5,038 bases of DNA from assembly GCA_017622155.1 (NCBI GenBank), contig JAGARS010000046.1, positions 1 to 5,038 on the forward strand, in the 5' to 3' direction. The position numbers were made by a program, and so were the translations under genes. The notes beneath the pieces were generated by a model, which did no database searches, was not told the DNA's origin, and saw only the letters and a list, made by a program, of their open reading frames with translations. The stretch is from Peptococcaceae bacterium (lineage in GTDB: Bacteria > Bacillota > Peptococcia > Peptococcales > Peptococcaceae). Below, piece after piece: positions 1 to 5,038 of the stretch. The first letter of the stretch is position 1. Every line of letters starts with the position of its first letter.

Positions 1-756
1 AGGAACATAGTTTTCATCAAAAGTTACAACGCAAATTGGTGGTACAAGAATCATTGACTCTGTAGTGGATTTAGCGGAAACTAAAAATTTTTTTGTTTCA
101 GAAGTGTTAAACTTGTCATAAGGAATAACTACATTTCCGTCTACATCAGTTCTTAATTCTGCTGAGATGCTATTAATGGTAATTAAAGCACCTTCAATTG
201 GACCATAATATGCTCCTGTTAATTGTAAATCTAATTGAGAGCCAGTTGAAACGGTAATTGCATCCGTATTGAAATAGCTATATACATCAGACCAAGTTGT
301 TGAATCTTGATAAATATATGCAACAATATGATTATCGTTTTCAACAATATCATCTAATCCAGAAGCATATTCATTATTTTTCATATAGCCAAAAGCACCG
401 CTGGTATCTCCCCAAAGTTTTGCAAGGCTTAATCCCCATGAACTATCTGCAGATGCATACCCTGCCTCGGCACCGCCGAGATAATACGCTTCATGTGCTG
501 CATATAATGTTTCATCGATATCAAGTTTACCATCACTGTTTCTGTCTGTAACGGTTACTTCTACATGTGCTATTTTGGTTTTCCCATCTTTAGCAATTGC
601 AAACTCACCTTTATCTACAATGGTCACATACGCTGTTATAGGGCTTGCTGGGCTAGTGCTTTCTTCCGCAAATACTGCTGTCGGCATGATATTGAACAGC
701 ATTGTGACCAAGAGCAGCACAGCAATTGTTTTTTTGTTTTTCATCATTTGTTTCAA
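1..756 (-). CDS. Secreted transcobalamin-C-like (DUF4430-like) protein, B12-riboswitch controlled, 3' end cut by window
   Basis: The reading frame is open from a TTG at 756 to base 1, giving 252 residues with no stop; the C-terminus lies outside the window. Residues 1-31 form a signal peptide: a KNKK basic start, a hydrophobic core (IAVLLLVTMLF) and a likely AVFA/EE cleavage site. Residues about 41-151 resemble, by eye, the DUF4430/transcobalamin C-terminal family. Features include a VTIVDKGEFAIAKDG opening, an AAHEAYY helix, a W-G-x-T-S-G-x-F-G-Y segment (115-124) and a final DDIVENDNHIVAYIYQD strand pair. D71-E82 (DRNSDGKLDIDE) fits an EF-hand-type calcium loop. Residues about 166-250 look like a beta-rich Ig-like or carboxypeptidase-regulatory-like module (TDVDGNVVIP, then VPPICVVTF). 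TTG is preferred to the ATGs at 747 and 744 because GGGGAGG ends 9 nt before it, against 18 nt for the first ATG. The B12 riboswitch upstream suggests a corrinoid-related role at the cell surface, which is inference. Base composition is visibly more AT-rich than in the hydrogenase genes. Confidence 0.85.
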   Translation of the reverse strand, partial: MKQMMKNKKTIAVLLLVTMLFNIMPTAVFAEESTSPASPITAYVTIVDKGEFAIAKDGKTKIAHVEVTVTDRNSDGKLDIDETLYAAHEAYYLGGAEAGYASADSSWGLSLAKLWGDTSGAFGYMKNNEYASGLDDIVENDNHIVAYIYQDSTTWSDVYSYFNTDAITVSTGSQLDLQLTGAYYGPIEGALITINSISAELRTDVDGNVVIPYDKFNTSETKKFLVSAKSTTESMILVPPICVVTFDENYVP

Positions 757-765
757 TGTTTTCTA

Positions 766-772
766 CCTCCCC
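766..772 (-). promoter_or_regulatory. Ribosome binding site deciding the TTG start
   Basis: On the minus strand GGGGAGG is followed by nine bases (TAGAAAACA) and then TTG at 756. This is ideal Firmicute spacing. The in-frame ATG codons at 747 and 744 lie 18 and 21 nt away, too far for this site, so the non-AUG start is favoured. Confidence 0.75.
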
Positions 773-790
773 TATTTTTCTCTATTCAAA

Positions 791-868
791 CCGTTTGCAC
801 GGGTAATCCCATCAGGTTGTACGGCCTGATAGTGTTGATTTCTCCGACGTGTTTACGTTTTCGCAAAC
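791..868 (-). other. Structured leader between terminator and RBS
   Basis: This untranslated stretch of the minus-strand transcript holds three small hairpins. The first is GTTTGCG/CGTAAAC with an AAAA loop (851-868), which begins inside the terminator's U-tract. The second is ATCAGG/CCTGAT with an 8-nt loop (811-830). The third is CCGT/ACGG closed by a GCAA tetraloop (791-802). They may tune termination or translation or simply be leader structure; no known motif is recognised. Confidence 0.4.
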
Positions 869-902
869 AAAAAAGCGACAGCACATACATGCTACCGCTT
901 TT
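865..902 (-). terminator. Intrinsic terminator of the B12 riboswitch
   Basis: The minus-strand RNA forms a 13-bp stem. The left arm is AAAAGCGGTAGCA (902-890), the loop is TGTATG, and the right arm is TGCTGTCGCTTTT (883-871), with two central G-U wobbles. A U-rich tract (TTTTTT then GTTTG) follows. It lies between the cobalamin aptamer and the start codon, the usual place for transcriptional control by Firmicute B12 riboswitches. With cobalamin bound, transcription is expected to stop here. It also backstops any read-through from the hydrogenase operon. Confidence 0.88.
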
Positions 903-965
903 GTACATCTTTCAGGCATAGAGCAATAAAGCAAGGCATCACAAAAACACCCGCTTACTTCTCCA

Positions 966-1215
966 TTTGTAGGTCTTCTGACTTATATGTCTCGATGCAT
1001 TTGCATCTTCGCACATTCTTCGCCTTCTCAGGATTTCCCCAATGACCTGCTTTCGCAGAAAAAGAATGTACTCCATACTTACAGCTACCATATCAAGTGT
1101 ATCGTGTTATTCCCCAACGATACACTTGATACAGTGTCCAGGACTTTCACCTGATTCCCTTGTTCAGCAGAACAAGAATGCGTGTCTTCGTTTGCAACAA
1201 AAGTTCTGTTACAAA
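966..1215 (-). ncRNA. Cobalamin (B12) riboswitch aptamer
   Basis: Read on the minus strand, the conserved B12-box parts occur in order. GGGAATCAGGTGAAAGTCC followed by TGGACACTG (1159-1132) matches the family's GGGAAnnnGGTGnAAnTCC core. AGCTGTAAG (1087-1079) corresponds to the ACTGTAA segment. GGTCATTGGGGAAATCC and GAGAAGG match the GCCACTGG...GGGAAGG region. AAGTCAGAAGACCTAC (984-969) matches the 3' AGnCAGnAnACCTGCC signature. The supporting helices are a closing stem TTTGTA/TACAAA (1215-1210 with 971-966), CTTGTTC/GAACAAG (1159-1176 region), ACATTCTT/AAGAATGT (1069-1062 with 1020-1013), a CTGC-GAAA-GCAG hairpin (1047-1058) and GATGC-AAAT-GCATC (994-1007). It is about 250 nt long, longer than usual because of an extra hairpin at 1091-1131. 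It controls the exported protein beginning at 756. The outer limits rest on the closing stem and are approximate. Confidence 0.93.
1091..1131 (-). repeat. Perfect 14-bp hairpin embedded in the riboswitch
   Basis: Arms TATCAAGTGTATCG and CGATACACTTGATA are perfectly complementary, separated by a 13-nt loop (1105-1117). It sits between ACACTG and GTAGCTGTAAG, where most cobalamin aptamers carry a short CCCGC-type loop in the P6 area. It lengthens the aptamer without disturbing the flanking conserved blocks. Confidence 0.85.
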
Positions 1216-1247
1216 CTCCGGTCGCGCATTTGCCACAAAAGCCGGAG
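1216..1247 (-). terminator. Possible weak terminator after the hydrogenase gene
   Basis: CTCCGG (1247-1242) pairs with CCGGAG (1221-1216) around a 20-nt region that can itself fold (TTTG/CAAA). The minus-strand RNA then continues as TTTGTAACAG, only a short U-run. It lies 34 nt after the hydrogenase stop codon and directly abuts the riboswitch closing stem. The short stem, large loop and poor U-tract make it a doubtful terminator; it may instead be the 5' end of the riboswitch transcript. Confidence 0.3.
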
Positions 1248-1248
1248 C

Positions 1249-1278
1249 AATATAAAGTTGTATTTCTATTCACCTGTC
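1249..1278 (-). promoter_or_regulatory. Possible promoter for the riboswitch transcript
   Basis: TATATT (1254-1249) matches five of six bases of a -10 box. The -35 candidates at 17-18 bp spacing (ACAGGT or GACAGG) are poor. This is the only -10-like element seen between the hydrogenase stop and the aptamer. It would start RNA near 1243. Weak, listed because the gene needs either this or read-through from the hydrogenase operon. Confidence 0.28.
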
Positions 1279-1281
1279 TAT

Positions 1282-3003
1282 TTACAGGTTCCAGTATTTT
1301 TGATTGGTATGCAGAAACTCTTCTGCTTCGTTGGACAGTGGTTTTTTGAAGAAGTCACGATATACTGCCTGTACAGCAGGATTTTCATGACTGAACCGCA
1401 ACGTATTAACCGCATCCAGTGCATACAGTTTCTGCCCACGGCTTGCGTATAATTCGCAGCCTTCGTGAATCGGCTGACCGCCGCCGCCTGCACATCCGCC
1501 AGGACACGCCATTACTTCTACAAAGTCATATTTCACTTCACCGGAGCGAATGGCTTCTACCAGTTTGCGTGTATTGCCCAGACCGCTGGCCACTGCAGTA
1601 TGCAATGTAATACCATTTACATCGAAATTTGCCTCTCTCCAGTCGTGACCGCCACGCACCTGGGTAAATGCATCTACAGGTGGGTTTTCACCTGTTACAA
1701 GGAAATATGCACTGCGCAGAGCCGCCTCCATAACACCGCCGGTAGCGCCGAAGATTACAGCAGCACCGGTACCGGTACCCAGAGGGCTGTCAAACTCCTC
1801 TTCCGGAAGCATTGCTGCATCAATGGCACTGCGTTTGATCAGCCGTGCAAATTCGCGAGTGGTCAGTACCACATCCACATCCGGGCCTGCTCCTGCATCT
1901 TTCAAGTCTTCTACAGCACATTCATATTTTTTTGCCAGGCAAGGCATAATGGATACACAGTAAATTTTATTGGCATCTACACCAAGCATTTTTGCATAAT
2001 ATGTTTTCGCCACTGCGCCAAACATCTGCTGCGGAGATTTTGCGGTACTCAAATGCTCTACCATATCCGGATACTGGGTTTTCAGGAAGCGCACCCACCC
2101 AGGACAGCAGGAAGTAAACAACGGCCAGTCATGCCAGTCCGGATGCTCCAGCATATGCACCAGTTCCGAACCTTCTTCCATAATAGTCAAATCGGCACTA
2201 AAGTTAGTATCGAACACATAGTCAAAGCCCAGTTTGCGCAACGCTGCCGCCATACGTTTCTCGGTTGCTTCATCATCAGAGAGCCCTAAATCTTCGCCCC
2301 AGGCAGAACGCACAGCAGGTGCTACCTGTACCACGGTGATTTTATCCGGGTCAGCGATGGCATCCAGCACTTTATCGGTATCGTCTCGTTCTCTAAGGGC
2401 GCCTACCGGACAATGGGTAATACACTGACCGCACAATGCGCAGGATGTTGTATCGATGGTTTTACCATCCGCCAGGCCTACGGTAGTACGACCGCCTGTG
2501 TTTACCACATCCCATGCATGCATGCCCTGTACCTTGTTGCAAATCTGAATGCAGCGCATACATTTTACACAGCGGGATTCGTCACGAATCAGCGGATAGT
2601 CCTGATTCCATGTGATATTTTTGATTTTTTTCGGATAGGAAATATCCATAATGCCAAGATCATTGGCAATCTTCTGCAATACACAGTTTCCGCTGCGTAC
2701 ACAGGTGGTACACTGACAATGGTGCTGGGAGAGAATCATCTCCGTATTGAGGCGTCGCGCAGTACGTACTTTTTCCGTATTGGTGCGAATCACCATACCA
2801 TCTTCTGCTTTCGTATTGCAGGAAGGCACCAGGCGACTTTGTCCTTCTACTTCCACAATACATAATCTGCATGCGCCGATATCATTTACGCCTTCCAGAT
2901 AGCACAGTGTCGGAATGGCAATGCCGGCTTCTCTGGCCGCCTGTAAAATGGTGGTGCCTTCTGCAACTTGTATTTGTTTGCTGTCAATTGTGATATTTAA
3001 CAT
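1282..3003 (-). CDS. hydA: [FeFe]-hydrogenase catalytic subunit (group A, multi-cluster)
   Basis: The 573-residue enzyme reversibly interconverts H2 with protons and electrons in the cytoplasm. An N-terminal [2Fe-2S] domain has C34, C45, C48 and C62. A His-ligated [4Fe-4S] site (H94, C98, C101, C107) follows, then two ferredoxin-type clusters at C145/148/151/155 and C188/191/194/198. All three H-cluster motifs are intact: TSCCPGW (297-303, with C299 the likely proton-relay cysteine and C300 the likely ligand), MPCLAKKYE (353-361), and MACPGGCAGGGGQP (498-511, C500 and C504). EEGSE (276-280) and S323 in TAKSPQ fit the proton path. The C-terminus (about 544-570, VYRDFFKKPLS) is the small-subunit-like domain. 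No signal peptide is seen. The ATG at 3003 is chosen because AAAGGAGGG ends 8 nt upstream and the ATG overlaps the previous stop by one base; an in-frame GTG at 3012 lies inside the Shine-Dalgarno. Maturases HydE/F/G are not in the window. Confidence 0.96.
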   Translation of the reverse strand: MLNITIDSKQIQVAEGTTILQAAREAGIAIPTLCYLEGVNDIGACRLCIVEVEGQSRLVPSCNTKAEDGMVIRTNTEKVRTARRLNTEMILSQHHCQCTTCVRSGNCVLQKIANDLGIMDISYPKKIKNITWNQDYPLIRDESRCVKCMRCIQICNKVQGMHAWDVVNTGGRTTVGLADGKTIDTTSCALCGQCITHCPVGALRERDDTDKVLDAIADPDKITVVQVAPAVRSAWGEDLGLSDDEATEKRMAAALRKLGFDYVFDTNFSADLTIMEEGSELVHMLEHPDWHDWPLFTSCCPGWVRFLKTQYPDMVEHLSTAKSPQQMFGAVAKTYYAKMLGVDANKIYCVSIMPCLAKKYECAVEDLKDAGAGPDVDVVLTTREFARLIKRSAIDAAMLPEEEFDSPLGTGTGAAVIFGATGGVMEAALRSAYFLVTGENPPVDAFTQVRGGHDWREANFDVNGITLHTAVASGLGNTRKLVEAIRSGEVKYDFVEVMACPGGCAGGGGQPIHEGCELYASRGQKLYALDAVNTLRFSHENPAVQAVYRDFFKKPLSNEAEEFLHTNQKYWNL

Positions 3004-4829
3004 TAGCGACACCCTCCTTTCAGGCTTGCCAGACCGTATTTGTCACAGCGCAGACATCTAAGCGCTTCCTGCTTGGCTTCTGCATCGGACAATCCGAATT
3101 CTATCATAGCAAAATCATTTTTGCGGTCTGCCGCTTCCCGTTCTTTTGTATTGCATCTGCCGCAAGGTGGGCGGTCAATCAGTGTTACTTCCGGCACAGT
3201 CACACCGAAATCCAATTTGTGTACATACCCTAAATATTCATCAATATTCACTGCTGCCACTTTGCCGGCTGCAATGGCACGTACCACAGTAGCAGGGCCG
3301 GTCACACAGTCCCCGCCGGAAAATACACCGTCCACACCATTGATGATGGTATCATCTCCGGCTGCGATGGTGCCGCGATTGCATGGAATACCGCTTTCGT
3401 CAAAATATTCCCACTGAATATTCTGCCCAATGGCTACTACCACAATATCGCAGGCCAGTTCCATAATTGGTGCAGGTGCATCTACCGGAGACGGACGACC
3501 GCTTCTGTCAATGGCGCCTGCCATCTGCGGACGCAGACACATAGCCACGCACTGATTCTGTTCATCCACTTTTACACTGTCCGGCGCAAACATTTCCAGC
3601 ACTTCACAGCCTTCTGCAATTGCACCTTCCACTTCTTCCGGCAGCGCTGTCATATCTTTCTTTCTTCTGCGATATGCAATATACACATTTTCCGCACCCA
3701 GACGTACAGAGGACCGCGCTACGTCCATAGCCACGTTGCCGCCGCCTACTACTACAACCCGTTTGCCTTTGAAATCCGGCGGATTGTTTTCGCCAATTCG
3801 GCGCAGCATTTCCACAGCACTCATAACGCCATTGGCATCTTCACCCGGAATGCGCAGCTTTTTATCGGTATGGGCACCAATCGCCAGATATACAGCATCG
3901 TACTGTGCTTTCAGTTCATCCAGTGTTATATCAGTACCTACGTTTACGTTGTATTTTACTTCAACACCGGTAGATAAAATATGGTTCAAATCTTCGTCCA
4001 GGCGTTCTCTCGGCAGTCGATAGCTTGGAATGCCGTAGCGAATCATACCGCCTAATTGTGCCAGACGTTCGTACACGGTTACCTGATGCCCCATCAGCTG
4101 CAGATAATACGCCGCAGTCATACCGCTTGGGCCGCCGCCTACAATGGCAACAGTTTTATCGGTAGACGGTGCATTTGCCGGTGCCGGAACATCTTCTGCA
4201 TGGTCTACCGCATAGCGTTTCAACGCGCGAATATTGATGGCATCGTCCACCATATTGCGGCGGCAGTCGTGTTCACATGGGTGTTCACACACAAAGGCAC
4301 AAGCTGTCGGGAATGGATTGTCCTTGCGAATCAGCTGTACCGCATCGCTGTAACGGCCTTCCCCTACCAGTGCCACATAACCCGGAATATCTACCTTCGC
4401 CGGACAGAACGATACACATGGCACGCTCTGACTCAGATTGCCCAGGCATCTGCCTTCTTTGATATGGGCTGTAAAATCATCTTTAAACTCTTTTACACTG
4501 TTATACGCCATTCTTGCTGCCTCATATCCGATGGCGCAATCAGCTGTGAGATAAATACTTTCTGCTGTTTTTTCGATCAGTGCCAGTGTCTGCATATCGG
4601 CTGTACCGTCCAGCACATCCTCCATCATCTGCACCAGCTGACCCAGCCCAATACGGCAAGGTACACATTTCCCGCAGCTCTGGCTATGCGCCAGACGCAA
4701 AAATGCCTGTACACTTTCTACCGGACACAGCCCGTTCGGGTTGGCCGCCAGACGATTTGCCAGTTTGGCATACAGCGCATCAATGGTGTCCTGTCCCTTC
4801 TGGGCACTGTCTAAATACATTCTGCTCAT
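3003..4829 (-). CDS. NuoF-type [4Fe-4S]/GltD-NfnB-like FAD oxidoreductase, hydrogenase partner
   Basis: This 608-residue cytoplasmic protein probably passes electrons between the hydrogenase and NAD(P)(H). Residues about 34-123 are the NuoF/HydB C-terminal iron-sulfur domain, with SCGKCVPCR (C52, C55, C58) and C98; the FMN/NADH-binding Rossmann and SLBB parts of NuoF are absent. Residues about 125-210 are a GltD-type cysteine-rich domain (C138, C142, C177, C181, C185, C189). The rest is the two-dinucleotide-fold reductase: FAD loop GGGPSG (231-236), VYERLAQLGGMIRYGIPSYR (252-271), pyridine-nucleotide loop GGGNVAMD (362-369), YRRRKKDM (386-393) and GGD (505-507). The double Arg suggests NADPH, but this is inference. 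A C-terminal tail adds CGRC (C556, C559) and RCLRC (C592, C595). The ATG at 4829 follows GGGGGAG by four bases; the ATG at 4820 is an alternative. A TTG at 4988 would translate through the promoter and inverted repeat and is rejected. It may be labelled glutamate synthase beta subunit, but no GltB is present. Confidence 0.9.
   Translation of the reverse strand: MSRMYLDSAQKGQDTIDALYAKLANRLAANPNGLCPVESVQAFLRLAHSQSCGKCVPCRIGLGQLVQMMEDVLDGTADMQTLALIEKTAESIYLTADCAIGYEAARMAYNSVKEFKDDFTAHIKEGRCLGNLSQSVPCVSFCPAKVDIPGYVALVGEGRYSDAVQLIRKDNPFPTACAFVCEHPCEHDCRRNMVDDAINIRALKRYAVDHAEDVPAPANAPSTDKTVAIVGGGPSGMTAAYYLQLMGHQVTVYERLAQLGGMIRYGIPSYRLPRERLDEDLNHILSTGVEVKYNVNVGTDITLDELKAQYDAVYLAIGAHTDKKLRIPGEDANGVMSAVEMLRRIGENNPPDFKGKRVVVVGGGNVAMDVARSSVRLGAENVYIAYRRRKKDMTALPEEVEGAIAEGCEVLEMFAPDSVKVDEQNQCVAMCLRPQMAGAIDRSGRPSPVDAPAPIMELACDIVVVAIGQNIQWEYFDESGIPCNRGTIAAGDDTIINGVDGVFSGGDCVTGPATVVRAIAAGKVAAVNIDEYLGYVHKLDFGVTVPEVTLIDRPPCGRCNTKEREAADRKNDFAMIEFGLSDAEAKQEALRCLRCDKYGLASLKGGCR
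3012..3020 (-). promoter_or_regulatory. Ribosome binding site for the hydrogenase gene
   Basis: AAAGGAGGG lies within the last codons (Lys-Gly-Gly) of the upstream oxidoreductase, 8 nt before the ATG at 3003. With the TAATG stop/start overlap this indicates translational coupling and matched production of the two subunits. Confidence 0.85.
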
Positions 4830-4833
4830 AATA

Positions 4834-4840
4834 CTCCCCC
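4834..4840 (-). promoter_or_regulatory. Ribosome binding site of the oxidoreductase gene
   Basis: GGGGGAG is followed by TATT and then the ATG at 4829. The spacing is slightly short for this ATG and long (13 nt) for the ATG at 4820, so 4829 is favoured but not certain. Confidence 0.65.
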
Positions 4841-4860
4841 TATGATACATACTTGCGTAA

Positions 4861-4889
4861 ATTTTAACGAAAATTCGGGAGTTTGTAAA
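4861..4889 (-). promoter_or_regulatory. Sigma-A-type promoter of the hydrogenase operon
   Basis: On the minus strand TTTACA (4889-4884) and TAAAAT (4866-4861) are separated by exactly 17 bp, each one base from consensus. The expected start is near 4854, giving a leader of about 25 nt with the GGGGGAG ribosome binding site. A second TTTACAAA copy lies 14 bp upstream (4903-4896). Confidence 0.72.
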
Positions 4890-4911
4890 CATTAATTTGT
4901 AAATAAAGTAC

Positions 4912-4985
4912 AGTGCTGAATATTTGATTCTTTGCCAGGCGAAGCTGATGGTATGCGAGCCAAAAAGAATTAAATATTCAGCACT
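4912..4985. repeat. 74-bp inverted repeat with 22-bp arms
   Basis: The left arm AGTGCTGAATATTT (4912-4925) continues as G-ATTCTTT to 4933. The right arm (4964-4985) is its reverse complement except at one position, which is a G-U pair in plus-strand RNA. The roughly 30-bp centre is only weakly self-complementary (GGC/GCC and GC/GC). Neither side has a U-tract next to the arm and no clear target-site duplication is visible, so terminator and miniature mobile element both remain possible. It lies upstream of the hydrogenase promoter. Confidence 0.8.
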
Positions 4986-5038
4986 CAAATTATGATGAAT
5001 TTTAAACTAGAAAGCCACAACAAAATTTCTGCAAACCC

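Noticed and set aside
1085..1273. Small minus-strand cysteine-containing frame of 62 residues
   Set aside because: It lies almost wholly within the cobalamin riboswitch and lacks a ribosome binding site; the sequence is explained by RNA structure.
1272..1289. ACCTGT/ACAGGT inverted repeat at the hydrogenase stop codon
   Set aside because: The stem is only 6 bp with no U-tract, and it overlaps coding sequence; too weak for a terminator or operator claim.
1042..1452. Plus-strand frame of 136 residues
   Set aside because: It runs antisense through the riboswitch and the end of the hydrogenase gene, with no RBS or recognisable domain.
1465..2289. Plus-strand frame of 274 residues
   Set aside because: It is antisense to the hydrogenase gene, whose full set of cluster motifs proves the minus-strand reading; the length is a by-product of codon use.
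4056..4814. Plus-strand frame of 252 residues
   Set aside because: It is antisense to the oxidoreductase gene and has no credible start signal or domain.
4830..4988. A 53-residue N-terminal extension of the oxidoreductase starting at TTG 4988
   Set aside because: It would be translated from the inverted repeat and the promoter, has no ribosome binding site, and has no family-like sequence; GGGGGAG points to 4829.
4986..5038. Possible end of an upstream gene
   Set aside because: The sequence is too short; all three minus-strand frames stop within it and none has recognisable content.

Overview
The window looks like a stretch of chromosome from an anaerobic, probably gut-dwelling Clostridia-type Firmicute. 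This is inferred from the [FeFe]-hydrogenase, the strong GGAGG ribosome binding sites, the TTG start, and the pairing of a cobalamin riboswitch with an exported transcobalamin-like protein. No species can be named from the sequence alone. All supported genes are on the minus strand, so the text below runs from high to low coordinates.

Right edge, 4830-5038: no gene is seen. It holds a 74-bp inverted repeat (4912-4985) and then a good sigma-A-type promoter (4861-4889), about 30 bp before the first start codon. Next comes a tightly coupled two-gene operon. The first gene (3003-4829) is a 608-residue iron-sulfur flavoprotein: a NuoF-type [4Fe-4S] domain fused to a GltD/NfnB-type FAD/NAD(P)H oxidoreductase. 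The second (1282-3003) is a 573-residue [FeFe]-hydrogenase catalytic subunit with a complete set of cluster motifs. Stop and start share one base (TAATG). Together they look like a soluble NAD(P)H-coupled hydrogenase with no HydC-like subunit and no FMN/NADH-binding NuoF domain, similar to the 'glutamate synthase-linked' type.

Downstream, 966-1215 is a minus-strand cobalamin (B12) riboswitch with an unusually long extra hairpin. It is followed by an intrinsic terminator (865-902), a leader with further small hairpins, and a strong RBS. The RBS serves a secreted protein that begins with TTG at 756 and runs off the left edge. That protein has a signal peptide, an EF-hand-like loop, and a region resembling the transcobalamin C-terminal/DUF4430 domain. 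The simplest reading is that the cell makes this exported, possibly corrinoid-binding protein when B12 is scarce.

The two units appear functionally separate (hydrogen/redox metabolism, and B12-responsive surface function). There is only about 66 bp between the hydrogenase stop and the riboswitch, with no strong terminator there.
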